A DNA stretch of 56,026 bases, taken from contig NZ_JADX01000025.1 of assembly GCF_000518605.1 (NCBI RefSeq), positions 1-56,026 on the forward strand, read 5' to 3'. The stretch is from Shewanella fidelis ATCC BAA-318 (lineage in GTDB: Bacteria; Pseudomonadota; Gammaproteobacteria; Enterobacterales; Shewanellaceae). The position numbers and the translations under genes were made by a program. Below are positions 17,251 through 25,512 of the stretch, piece after piece (position 1 is the first letter of the stretch; each line of letters starts with the position of its first letter). Under the pieces are notes generated by a model. It was given only the letters and a program-made list of their open reading frames with translations, searched no databases and was not told the DNA's origin.

Positions 17251-18552
17251 ATGAAAGTATTGATTATTGGTGGCGGCGGTCGCGAACATGCATTGGCGTG
17301 GAAAGCTGCGCAATCTGAGCAAGTAAAAACTGTCTTTGTTGCCCCTGGTAACGCTGGCACAGCATTAGAACCAAAACTTGAAAACGTCGCAATTAACGTT
17401 GAAGAGATTTCAGCGTTAGTGGCATTTGCCACAGAGCAAAAAGTGGCTATCACCATTGTTGGCCCAGAAGTACCATTAGCACTTGGCGTTGTCGACGCCT
17501 TTAACGAAGCAGGGCTACCTATCTTTGGCCCAACCAAAGGTGCTGCGCAGCTAGAGTCTTCTAAAGCCTTTACTAAAGACTTTTTGGCTCGTCACGATAT
17601 TCCTACAGCGGCTTACTCAAACTTTACTGAGATTGAACCAGCTAAAGCCTATGTTAAGCAAGTGACTGGTTTGACAGGTTTCCCTATCGTAATTAAAGCC
17701 GACGGCCTAGCTGCAGGTAAAGGCGTTATCATCGCAGCCGATCAAAGCGAAGCTGATGCTGCTATCGAAGATATGCTTGCCGGCAACAAATTTGGTGAAG
17801 CAGGTTCTCGCGTAGTGATCGAAGAGTTCCTAAAAGGCGAAGAAGCCAGCTTTATTGTGATGGTTGACGGTAAAAATATTCTTGCTATGGCCACCAGCCA
17901 AGACCATAAAGCTCGTGATAATGGTGATCATGGCCCTAACACTGGCGGCATGGGCGCATACTCTCCAGCTCCGGTAGTGACCCAAGCAGTTCACGATTGG
18001 ACCATCGAAAATGTAATCCGCCCAACAGTAGATGGCATGGCAGCTGAAGGCAATGTTTACACTGGCTTCCTATACGCAGGCTTGATGATTGCACCAGATG
18101 GAAGCGCTAAAGTGCTTGAGTACAACTGCCGCTTTGGCGATCCTGAAACTCAGCCAATTATGATGCGCCTTAAGTCTGATTTAGTTGAACTGTGTCTAGC
18201 GGCAACTCGCGGCGAACTAAATCAAGTTACAGCCGAGTTTGACTCACGCGCAGCTGTAGGCGTAGTTATGGCTGCAGGTGGCTACCCTGATGCATACCGC
18301 AAGCATGATGTGATTGATGGCCTATCGCTAGGCAATAATGACGCTAAAGTGTTCCATGCCGGCACTAGCATGCAAGACGGTCACGTGGTAACGAATGGCG
18401 GCCGTGTATTATGCGCTACCGCCCTTGGTAATACAGTCACAGCAGCACAGCAAGCAGCTTATGGTTTAGTTGATGCTATCCATTGGGATGACGTCTACTT
18501 TAGAACTGACATTGCTTACCGCGCGATTGCCCGTGAAAACGGTGAAGGTTAA
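17251..18552 (+). CDS. purD: Phosphoribosylamine-glycine ligase PurD
   Basis: PurD (GARS) joins glycine to phosphoribosylamine in purine synthesis. The 433-residue ATP-grasp protein starts MKVLIIGGGGREHALAWK. It has GPEVPLALGVVDAF, KADGLAAGKGV (ATP binding), DHKARDNGDHGPNTGGMGAY and EYNCRFGDPETQ. AAAGGTAAAG precedes the ATG. The last codons (IAYRAIARENGEG) are the parent of a seven-copy repeat array directly after the stop codon. Transcription likely continues from purH and ends at 18927-18955. Confidence 0.97.
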   Translation: MKVLIIGGGGREHALAWKAAQSEQVKTVFVAPGNAGTALEPKLENVAINVEEISALVAFATEQKVAITIVGPEVPLALGVVDAFNEAGLPIFGPTKGAAQLESSKAFTKDFLARHDIPTAAYSNFTEIEPAKAYVKQVTGLTGFPIVIKADGLAAGKGVIIAADQSEADAAIEDMLAGNKFGEAGSRVVIEEFLKGEEASFIVMVDGKNILAMATSQDHKARDNGDHGPNTGGMGAYSPAPVVTQAVHDWTIENVIRPTVDGMAAEGNVYTGFLYAGLMIAPDGSAKVLEYNCRFGDPETQPIMMRLKSDLVELCLAATRGELNQVTAEFDSRAAVGVVMAAGGYPDAYRKHDVIDGLSLGNNDAKVFHAGTSMQDGHVVTNGGRVLCATALGNTVTAAQQAAYGLVDAIHWDDVYFRTDIAYRAIARENGEG

Positions 18553-18556
18553 TTAA

Positions 18557-18911
18557 CTGTGTAATATTGGCTCGTGAAAATGGCGAAGGTTAATTAACCG
18601 CCCTGCATCGCCTACCGTGAGATATTGGCCCGTGAAAACGGTGAAGGTTAATTAACTGTGTAATATTGGCTCGTGAAAATGGCGAAGGTTAATTAACCGC
18701 CCTGCATCGCCTACCGTGTGATATTGGCCCGTGAAAACGGTGAAGGTTAATTAACCGCCCTGCATCGCCTACCGTGAGATATTGGCCCGTGAAAACGGTG
18801 AAGGTTAATTAACTGTGTAATATTGGCTCGTGAAAATGGCGAAGGTTAATTAACCGCCCTGCATCGCCTACCGTGTGATATTGGCCCGTGAAAACGGCAA
18901 AGGTTAAACAA
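18557..18911 (+). repeat. Seven degenerate tandem copies of the purD 3' end
   Basis: Two unit types repeat: A (41 bp, starting CTGTGTAATATTGGCTCG) and B/B' (58 bp, starting CCGCCCTGCATCGCC). The order is A-B-A-B'-B-A-B', so a 157-bp B-A-B' block is itself duplicated (18598-18754 and 18755-18911). Every unit ends like purD, with CGTGAAAAYGG and GGTTAA, and in frame would read (A)REN-G-E/K-G-stop. B also encodes AYREILA, like the purD IAYRAIA. The array lies inside the purHD transcript, before its terminator. Confidence 0.92.
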
Positions 18912-18926
18912 ATTTAGTTCTAGCTT

Positions 18927-18955
18927 AAAAGCCCTGTTAACTCAGGGCTTTTTTA
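18927..18955 (+). terminator. Intrinsic terminator of purHD
   Basis: AAAAGCCCTG, loop TTAACT, CAGGGCTTTT, then more T. It follows the repeat array, so the array should be transcribed as purD 3' untranslated RNA. Confidence 0.88.
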
Positions 18956-19052
18956 TGTCGGTGATTTAGCTCGATGAATCAGCGATGCCGCTGTCTATGC
19001 CACTTCTCTAGCAAACAAAAAAATCGCACCAACATCAAGTAATTCAGTTTAA

Positions 19053-19068
19053 TGTGATCTATATTACA
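19053..19068. promoter_or_regulatory. CRP-like site upstream of the small gene
   Basis: TGTGA-TCTATA-TTACA matches the CRP consensus TGTGA-N6-TCACA at 9 of 10 positions. It lies 115 bp before the ATG of the gene at 19184. Confidence 0.5.
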
Positions 19069-19183
19069 CAAACTCTGCATCGTAAGGCGCATGCTAGAGC
19101 TATAGAGATGGCGCATTCAAACCAAAACAATTAAATCGAATGCACTACTAATATCATTAGATTTTACAAACTGGGGTTAGACA

Positions 19184-19402
19184 ATGAAATATTCACTAAG
19201 CGATCTTATCTATCAAGGCGAGACATCTGGCGTACACAACTGGGATACACTATCTGGTTCCTCTTTCTACTGGCACCCAGATTGGTTGCATATCGCCGAA
19301 GACATGACGGGCCATAATGCTGCAGCACACATAGAACCCGCAGCTGACAAAGCCACAAAAGCGGAAGCTGCTGAGGCCATAGTTAAACACCTTAATAAAT
19401 AA
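19184..19402 (+). CDS. Small protein of unknown function (72 aa)
   Basis: I do not recognise this protein. It has 72 residues, no signal peptide and no membrane segment. The N-terminal half is Trp/His-rich (VHNWDTL, YWHPDWLHIAED), the C-terminal half is an Ala/Lys/Glu-rich likely helix (AADKATKAEAAEAIVKHLNK). GGGGTTAG lies 5 bp before the ATG. A CRP-like site lies upstream, which supports a real, separately controlled gene. It is convergent with the short-chain dehydrogenase, whose stop codon is 17 bp away. The composition suggests a small soluble cytoplasmic protein. Confidence 0.65.
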   Translation: MKYSLSDLIYQGETSGVHNWDTLSGSSFYWHPDWLHIAEDMTGHNAAAHIEPAADKATKAEAAEAIVKHLNK

Positions 19403-19419
19403 ACCTAGCTATCTGTAAA

Positions 19420-20259
19420 TTATCGACCTGATGCTATCGCCCTACGCGCTATTTTATCAATTAAGCCAGGGGCGATAACTTTAAACCAACGTCCAATTCT
19501 TCCTCTAAAAGAAGTAATTAACATACGCTGGCGTTTAGCAATGGCTGGTAACATCATCTGTGCACACTCTTCGGCCGTCATAATTTTACTTTCTTGCATT
19601 GGTGTATCACCTAAAGGTTTACCATGCTCATCAAGGGCACGCTTATGGATCTGACTGACAACAAAGTCGGGACAAATAAGCGTTACCGCAACCTTATCAT
19701 CTGTGAGTTCAATCCGCAGAGAGTCAAAAAAACCTATCATGGCGTGCTTAGAGGCTGCATAGCCAGAACGTGTTGGCACACCTGTCATTCCGGCTAACGA
19801 GGCAACTGCAACTATTTGCCCTTGGCTTAGTTTCAAGTAAGGAATCGCTGCATGAGTAAGGTAGGCTGAGGCCAAATAGTTTACCTGCATGATTTGTGAC
19901 AAAACACTTAAGTCCTCAAGCTCATCAAAGCGCGACCACATAGTCATGCCTGCATTATTGATTAAGATATCTAAGCGCCCAAAATGACTCATGCAAGCCT
20001 GAATTAATCCGCTACACTGCTCTTGCTGGGTAACATCAGCCACATGCACTAGTGGCGATTGCCCCAGTAAAGTTAACTCGGCAGCCAAGCTATTGAGCCG
20101 CTCGAGATTACGTGCAGTTATGACTAACTGGCAATCGAAACTCGCTAACGCGATGGCTAACGCGCGACCAATACCTTCTGAAGCACCAGTGATAATAATA
20201 ACTTTATCGCTAAACTTACTCGCTAACTCATCGTTGAGGATTTGATTAAAGTGCGCCAT
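19420..20259 (-). CDS. Short-chain dehydrogenase/reductase (SDR) family
   Basis: A 279-residue classical SDR. It has the NAD(P) motif TGASEGIGRA (residues 24-33), NNAGM (about 102-106), the catalytic serine in VASLAG and Tyr-x3-Lys in YAASK. TARN after the second strand includes an arginine, which favours NADP over NAD. The C-terminal part (IGRWFKVIAPGLIDKIARRAI) is basic and amphipathic, resembling membrane-associated DHRS7-like members. The substrate is unknown. It is a single gene between a convergent small gene and a co-oriented GGDEF/EAL gene. Confidence 0.85.
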   Translation of the reverse strand: MAHFNQILNDELASKFSDKVIIITGASEGIGRALAIALASFDCQLVITARNLERLNSLAAELTLLGQSPLVHVADVTQQEQCSGLIQACMSHFGRLDILINNAGMTMWSRFDELEDLSVLSQIMQVNYLASAYLTHAAIPYLKLSQGQIVAVASLAGMTGVPTRSGYAASKHAMIGFFDSLRIELTDDKVAVTLICPDFVVSQIHKRALDEHGKPLGDTPMQESKIMTAEECAQMMLPAIAKRQRMLITSFRGRIGRWFKVIAPGLIDKIARRAIASGR

Positions 20260-20325
20260 ATTGAACCAAGCTGGATAAGTGAACCTTATTCACCAAGCTC
20301 ACATATTAATCACTCAAGTGCAAAT

Positions 20326-22881
20326 TTAAGCGATCGACTGCGCAAGTAATACCTCATGTTTATAACTATTAAGTGGTTGCGGACGCCCAATACCATATCC
20401 CTGAGCATAGTTGACGCCAATCGCTTCTAACTTATCGATAATTTCTTGATTTTCAACAAACTCTGCTACTGTTTCAATTCCCATCACCCGACAAACATCA
20501 CTCACAGATTTTACGATAGCGTAGTCTTTGGCGTTACTTGCTAAATGCTTCACAAAACAGCCGTCAATTTTAACGTAATCCACCGGCATCTCTTTTAAAT
20601 AGCCGTATGACGCAAAGCCACTACCAAAATCATCAAGGGCAAACGCAAAACCACGCTTACGCAGTGCAAATAACATTTTCATCGCCCGGCTGTGATTTTG
20701 AATTGCACTGGTTTCAGTAATTTCAAAACACACACAGCAACTGGGTATACCAAAGCGATTTTGTTGCTGCAAAATGTAGTCAACCATGCCTTCGGCACCG
20801 AGGCTATTGCCAGATAAGTTAATTGATAAGCAATGATCATCCCAAACCTGTTCGTTTAACGATAACCACAAAAAGGCTTTTCTAATCACCTCTTTATCGA
20901 CATCTACAATCAACTTAAATCGCTCTGCAGCCGCAATAAACTGCGCAGGGGGTAATATTCGACCAGAGCTATCTTGGATCCGCAGTAAAATCTCCATTCG
21001 CTGGCGATGACTATAGGAAGAAAGGCGCTTAATTTTTTGGTAGTAAAGGATCAGTTCACTATTATCAATAGCCTGTGCAATTCTCACAGCCCAAGCCGGT
21101 GCATTACGTTGGTAGCTAAGTTCTTTATCACGACTGTCATAGAAATGAATTTGGTTACTGCCCTTTTTCTTAGCGGCAAGACAGGCGACGCTAGCATCTT
21201 TTAGTAGTTCACGAACGTCATCAATATTCCGCGAACGCGCTAAAGCCACGCCAACACTAACACCGACTCGGTAAGTAATTGCTTTATCTTTAATAACTTG
21301 ACTATGGATACTCGCAATAATTCGCTTAGTTAATTTAGCCACCTCAAGCGCTGAAATATCTCGAATGGCAAAACTGAATTCATCACCGCCCAAACGGCCT
21401 AATAACTCGTTTTCAATCAAACACGTCTCAAGTGCTCTAGCAACTAAACACAACATTTTATCGCCAGTTGCAAAACCACAGGATTCATTGATTAACTTAA
21501 ATTGCTCTAGGTCTAAATACACTACAGCAAGTGAATTTGACGCTTCAATATAACTCGGTAAACGTTCTTCAAATGCCGCTCTATTGAGCAAGCCAGTGAC
21601 CCTGTCAAAATGCACATTACGCTTAAGCTGACGGACAAGTAACATTTCTCTTGTCGTGTCTTTTATAACTAATACAGCCCCTACAACATCACCTGAATGA
21701 CTGGTTAAGTTGCTCAAAGTGAGACTCATCAGCTTAGCGTCCCCTGAGCGCGTAGTTAATGGGCCGGACTTTTGCCTGAGGTCACCACTTTGCATCAAGC
21801 TGATAAGCCTTTGTTTCAGATCTTTCTCTGCCCCCAAAAGTGCATCAGGGCTCTTACCAATAGCTTGCTCACTGGTGCATTGCAGTAGCCGCTCAGCACA
21901 GGCATTTAGATAAGTTACATTGGCATTGATATCTGTCAGGATCACCGCCTCAGTAATTGAGTCCAGCGTAGACTTAGAACGTTGCTCATGCTGATAGATA
22001 TCTTGCAGAAAGTTATTAATACCGCTGGTTAACGGTGTAAACTCGTTAACCCCTTCATTATGTATTTGCACTAGCTTATTAGAGCGAGGATCGAGGTCGG
22101 CTAACTGAGCCGTTAGTTTTTTAAATGGTTTCACGACACCAAAACGAAACCAGAATAACGCAGCGATCTGCAAAATAATAAACAGCGCAAATATGACTAG
22201 GCTCAATTGTGTGTACTTTTGCTCCATTTTTAAAATCAATGGATTAGAAAATGAGACTTTCAAATGTGCGGCAGTAGTACCAACAACATTGGGTAGGTTA
22301 AGTTCCGCAACGGTAGTATCACCAACCTTATACAAGGCAGTTTTGGCATTTCCGTGCAGGATCTCTATATCTGTTACTAAATTAATTAACCCTAGAGACT
22401 CAAAGTACTTGGTCGTTAATTGCGAAGCGAAAACAAACTGCTCCCCTAAGTGCATGCCACGTTTAGTACCAATAAAAAACACTTCACTCGTGAGCGGTGA
22501 AAAATAAATACCATTTTTGATACTTGATGAACTTAAGTAAGTTATATGGTGATCACTTTGAAGGCTAGGTTCACCAACACGGTGTAAATCATCGCCTGTT
22601 TGCAAAAAAACTTGCGTATCATTAAACAGCTGACCGCGAGACCATACGTCAGTAGACACTGTTTCAGCTGAGCCGTACTGTATCGAGTCTATAATCAGCT
22701 GAAAGTGCTCTAAATCATTTGTTATTTGAGCTTCAATACTCTTAATGTATTTTTCGATGGCATTAGTTCGGACAACATCAATCTCGGAACGTAACCAGGT
22801 TATCCCTGTAAAAAAAACCGCAATAAGTAAAGGGATACAAACACCAAAGATAACCAGTACAACTTTTTTTCCAATTTGCAT
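20326..22881 (-). CDS. Membrane GGDEF/EAL protein with PAS domain
   Basis: An 851-residue predicted cyclic-di-GMP enzyme in the inner membrane. Order: membrane segment 7-29, periplasmic sensor region about 30-225, second membrane segment 226-248, HAMP-like linker, PAS about 300-410, GGDEF about 420-580, EAL about 595-845. The diguanylate cyclase motif is intact (GRLGGDEFSF, about 495-504). The phosphodiesterase signature is EIL in place of EAL (MEILLRI, about 629-635), but the later catalytic DDFG (about 750), KIDG and AEFVE are kept. Turnover direction therefore cannot be told from sequence. The spondin operon is divergent from it. Confidence 0.9.
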   Translation of the reverse strand: MQIGKKVVLVIFGVCIPLLIAVFFTGITWLRSEIDVVRTNAIEKYIKSIEAQITNDLEHFQLIIDSIQYGSAETVSTDVWSRGQLFNDTQVFLQTGDDLHRVGEPSLQSDHHITYLSSSSIKNGIYFSPLTSEVFFIGTKRGMHLGEQFVFASQLTTKYFESLGLINLVTDIEILHGNAKTALYKVGDTTVAELNLPNVVGTTAAHLKVSFSNPLILKMEQKYTQLSLVIFALFIILQIAALFWFRFGVVKPFKKLTAQLADLDPRSNKLVQIHNEGVNEFTPLTSGINNFLQDIYQHEQRSKSTLDSITEAVILTDINANVTYLNACAERLLQCTSEQAIGKSPDALLGAEKDLKQRLISLMQSGDLRQKSGPLTTRSGDAKLMSLTLSNLTSHSGDVVGAVLVIKDTTREMLLVRQLKRNVHFDRVTGLLNRAAFEERLPSYIEASNSLAVVYLDLEQFKLINESCGFATGDKMLCLVARALETCLIENELLGRLGGDEFSFAIRDISALEVAKLTKRIIASIHSQVIKDKAITYRVGVSVGVALARSRNIDDVRELLKDASVACLAAKKKGSNQIHFYDSRDKELSYQRNAPAWAVRIAQAIDNSELILYYQKIKRLSSYSHRQRMEILLRIQDSSGRILPPAQFIAAAERFKLIVDVDKEVIRKAFLWLSLNEQVWDDHCLSINLSGNSLGAEGMVDYILQQQNRFGIPSCCVCFEITETSAIQNHSRAMKMLFALRKRGFAFALDDFGSGFASYGYLKEMPVDYVKIDGCFVKHLASNAKDYAIVKSVSDVCRVMGIETVAEFVENQEIIDKLEAIGVNYAQGYGIGRPQPLNSYKHEVLLAQSIA

Positions 22882-23173
22882 CTTAGGGCAACTTCTCTAA
22901 TTCAAAACCAGCCAATCTCTGACTACTACTTGGTTTGCGCTAGCAAATTACCCCATTTTGCAACAGATAACACCTACCTTTGAAACAGACGTTTATAAAA
23001 ACAACAGCCGAACTACGCTTACTTAAAAATACTGTAATTATTTGTGCTTTAGCTCAACAAAAGCGCTGTTATTTTGCTAAAAATCAAATGTTATAGTTTT
23101 GTGACAATCAAGCGATATTCCAGTGACAATCCTTTGCCAAACTAAAAATCATACCAAGCAAAGGAGAGATACG
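22882..23173. other. Divergent promoter region, GGDEF/EAL gene and spondin operon
   Basis: 292 AT-rich bases. TTATAGT near 23091 may serve as a -10 box for the spondin operon, but I see no good -35. No operator-like palindrome stands out. Confidence 0.4.
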
Positions 23174-23875
23174 ATGAAACTTAACCCAATTACAAAGTTA
23201 TTAATTCTAGGCAGCATAATCACCCTTCCTGCAACAGCAGCAGAAATAGAAATCAGCATTACTAATCTAACCCACGGTAACCATTTCACCCCGTTACTCG
23301 TTGCCGCCCACGATGCTGATAGTCATCTTTTCCAAGTGGGTGAAATGGCCTCTAGTGCTCTACAAAAAATGGCTGAGGGTGGCGATATTGGTGATTTAGA
23401 TAGCGCAGTAATAGCTACAAATGGGGTTACGGTGGCTAACCCTGCAGCGGGGCTATTAGCGCCTAGCGCCAAAGTTGAGGGCATAATGTTAGATACGGGC
23501 GATATGACCCACCTATCAATCGTTGCTATGGTTTTACCAACCAATGATGCTTTTGTTGGTTTAGATGCATGGCAATTACCAACCGAACCTGGCAGCTATA
23601 CCTTCACTTTAAATGCTTACGATGCAGGGACCGAAGCTAATGATGAAGTAGTTAATGGCGGAGGTATGTCTGGCGTAGCGGGGATCCCTGCAGCACCGGG
23701 AGGAGATGGTGGTATGAATGCCACAGGAGTCATGGACATGAGTAGCAATGATAAAGTGCATATCCACCCAGGCGTACTTGGCGATACTGACTTACAAGGT
23801 GGTATGAGCGATCTAGACAGTCGAGTACACCGCTGGTTAAACCCTGTTGCTCGCGTCACTGTCACCGTGAAATAG
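23174..23875 (+). CDS. Spondin domain-containing exported protein
   Basis: A 233-residue exported protein with a signal peptide (LLILGSIITLPATAA, cleaved near residue 23). The rest resembles bacterial spondin_N-domain proteins: ISITNLTHGNHFTPLLVAAHDAD, then AYDAGTEANDE (about 155) and KVHIHPGV near the C-terminus. The acidic and His residues could bind metal, as the calcium-binding spondin fold does in animals; this is inference. I chose the ATG at 23174 because AAAGGAGAG precedes it and the signal peptide starts there; an upstream in-frame GTG at 23123 adds 17 unlikely residues. A Gly-rich insert (GGGMSGVAGIPAAPGGDGG) is absent from its neighbour. Function in bacteria is unknown. Confidence 0.82.
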   Translation: MKLNPITKLLILGSIITLPATAAEIEISITNLTHGNHFTPLLVAAHDADSHLFQVGEMASSALQKMAEGGDIGDLDSAVIATNGVTVANPAAGLLAPSAKVEGIMLDTGDMTHLSIVAMVLPTNDAFVGLDAWQLPTEPGSYTFTLNAYDAGTEANDEVVNGGGMSGVAGIPAAPGGDGGMNATGVMDMSSNDKVHIHPGVLGDTDLQGGMSDLDSRVHRWLNPVARVTVTVK

Positions 23876-23885
23876 GAGGTTTACT

Positions 23886-24617
23886 ATGAATATCTCCAAA
23901 CTAAATGTTAAAACAGCGAGTCTCGCTGCACTCAGTGCCGTAGCGTTATTACTAGGTGGTTGTTCTGATAACGATCATACAAGTTCAACTGCAATCACCC
24001 CTCCAGCAGTCACGCCAACAATGCAGGACTACACAATTAACATTACCAACTTGACCGCAAACCAGCCCATGTCTCCCATTGCTGTTGTCACTCATGCAGC
24101 CGACAGCGTTCTTTGGAGCAGCGGTCAGAGCGCAAGCTTAGCATTAGAAACCTTAGCTGAATCAGGTGACGCCAGTGGCTTGACTGATGAAACTGGAGTG
24201 ACTGACCTAATCAATGGCGCAGGTATTCTAATGCCAGGAGCAAGTGAAGCGATAAGCTTAAGCCTAGACTCAACGTCTGTTGCCAATTTATCTGTGCTGA
24301 CAATGTTGGTTAATACCAACGACGCCTTTACTGGTTTTAGCGGTTATGACTTAAGTGAGCTAGCCATTGGTGAGTCTCAAGTATTTAGAGTCATCGCTTA
24401 TGATGCTGGTACCGAGGCTAATGATGAAGCTAAAGGCACTATTCCTGGCCCAGCTGATGGTGGAGAAGGTTTTAATGCCGCTCGTAACGATACGAATAAA
24501 GTCCATGCTCACCCGGGAGTAATTAGCAGTGATGATGGTCTTAGCGACTCGGTACTCAATGCCTCACATCGCTTTGATAACCCTGTCCTGCTGATCAAGA
24601 TAAGCAGAACTGAATAA
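23886..24617 (+). CDS. Spondin domain-containing lipoprotein
   Basis: A 243-residue paralogue of the preceding gene, 10 bp downstream with GGAGG before its ATG. It has a lipoprotein signal: a hydrophobic stretch followed by LLGGC (Cys26), then a Thr/Pro linker to about residue 55. The mature part repeats the partner's layout: INITNLTANQPMSPIAVVTHAAD, IAYDAGTEANDE and KVHAHPGV. One partner is soluble and the other lipid-anchored, so they may act together at the cell surface or in the periplasm. No function is established to my knowledge. Confidence 0.82.
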   Translation: MNISKLNVKTASLAALSAVALLLGGCSDNDHTSSTAITPPAVTPTMQDYTINITNLTANQPMSPIAVVTHAADSVLWSSGQSASLALETLAESGDASGLTDETGVTDLINGAGILMPGASEAISLSLDSTSVANLSVLTMLVNTNDAFTGFSGYDLSELAIGESQVFRVIAYDAGTEANDEAKGTIPGPADGGEGFNAARNDTNKVHAHPGVISSDDGLSDSVLNASHRFDNPVLLIKISRTE

Positions 24618-24705
24618 GCACTCACTGATATAAATTAAAAAATTACGTAATAAATGTTTCCACTGGCGGGTCTTGTTGGCAAGGACTCGTCTTTGGGAGC
24701 AACGC

Positions 24706-25434
24706 ATGAACGGAGCAACAAACACTGATCATATTGCCAACAAGCAGATCTTACTGGTTGAGGCAGAACAAGATTTAGCAGAGCTGCTAATGCTAAATTT
24801 AAAAAGTATGAGTCATCATGTTATTCATTGCAGTACCTTGCAACAAGCACAACAGTACCTAAGCAATAGCCAAGTCGATCTGATCTTAATGGATAGAATG
24901 ATGCCCGATGGCGATGCAATTAGCTTGTGCCAACAGTTTCGCGATGCTGGTAACCAATTACCTTGCCTTATGTTAAGCAGTAAAGGCTCAGAAGCAGACA
25001 TCGTTTTAGGATTAGAGTCTGGTGCAGATGATTACCTAGCAAAGCCTTTTAGCCTACTGGAGCTTAAAGCGCGAGTAACAGCATTAATACGCCGCTCTAA
25101 ACTAATAGAAAAGCAACAAAACGCCATCAAGTTTGAAGGTATTACCATAGACTGTAATACCCGTGAGGTCATCGCCTTTAATGAAGTTCTTGAGCTGACC
25201 GCCAGAGAGTTCGATCTATTACTTTACCTAGCTCAGCATCCTAAACAAGTATTCAGTCGCATGCAGTTATTGGAAGCGGTTTGGGGATACTCATATTCAG
25301 GCTATGAGCATACAGTAAATAGTCACGTGAACCGCTTACGCTCTAAACTATCCCGCAATGCACGTACTTCAAAACTGGTCAGAACCGTATGGGGCGTTGG
25401 CTATAAATTTACTCCACCAGCGGCACAAATGTAG
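24706..25434 (+). CDS. Orphan OmpR/PhoB-family response regulator, atypical acidic pocket
   Basis: A 242-residue regulator with a receiver domain (about 14-130) and a C-terminal winged helix (about 140-238: LTAREFDLLLYLAQHP, HTVNSHVNRLRSKL, VRTVWGVGYKF). The phosphoacceptor Asp63 (DLILMDRMMP) and Lys113 (LAKPF) are present. The acidic pair that binds Mg2+ (ED or DD in PhoB/OmpR) reads E19-A20, so one acidic residue is lost. No histidine kinase gene is adjacent. GGGAG precedes the ATG at 24706. It lies 88 bp after the spondin lipoprotein gene in the same direction and ends before a terminator, so it may be part of that operon. Confidence 0.88.
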   Translation: MNGATNTDHIANKQILLVEAEQDLAELLMLNLKSMSHHVIHCSTLQQAQQYLSNSQVDLILMDRMMPDGDAISLCQQFRDAGNQLPCLMLSSKGSEADIVLGLESGADDYLAKPFSLLELKARVTALIRRSKLIEKQQNAIKFEGITIDCNTREVIAFNEVLELTAREFDLLLYLAQHPKQVFSRMQLLEAVWGYSYSGYEHTVNSHVNRLRSKLSRNARTSKLVRTVWGVGYKFTPPAAQM

Positions 25435-25455
25435 TGCTAAATCGCAAGCAATAAA

Positions 25456-25477
25456 AAGGCCCAGTAAACTGAGCCTT
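25456..25477. terminator. Bidirectional terminator between regulator gene and hemE
   Basis: AAGGCCCAGT pairs, with one mismatch, with ACTGAGCCTT. A and T runs lie on both sides. It serves the convergent response-regulator and hemE genes. Confidence 0.7.
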
Positions 25478-25512
25478 ATTAAAGATGTATCATTCGCCGT
25501 AAGGCAAACTAA

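Noticed and set aside
18557..18911. CRISPR array
   Set aside because: Units are contiguous variants of the purD 3' end with no unique spacers, and no cas genes are near.
23123..23173. Upstream GTG start for the first spondin gene
   Set aside because: It would add 17 polar residues before a clear signal peptide, while the ATG at 23174 has a strong ribosome site.
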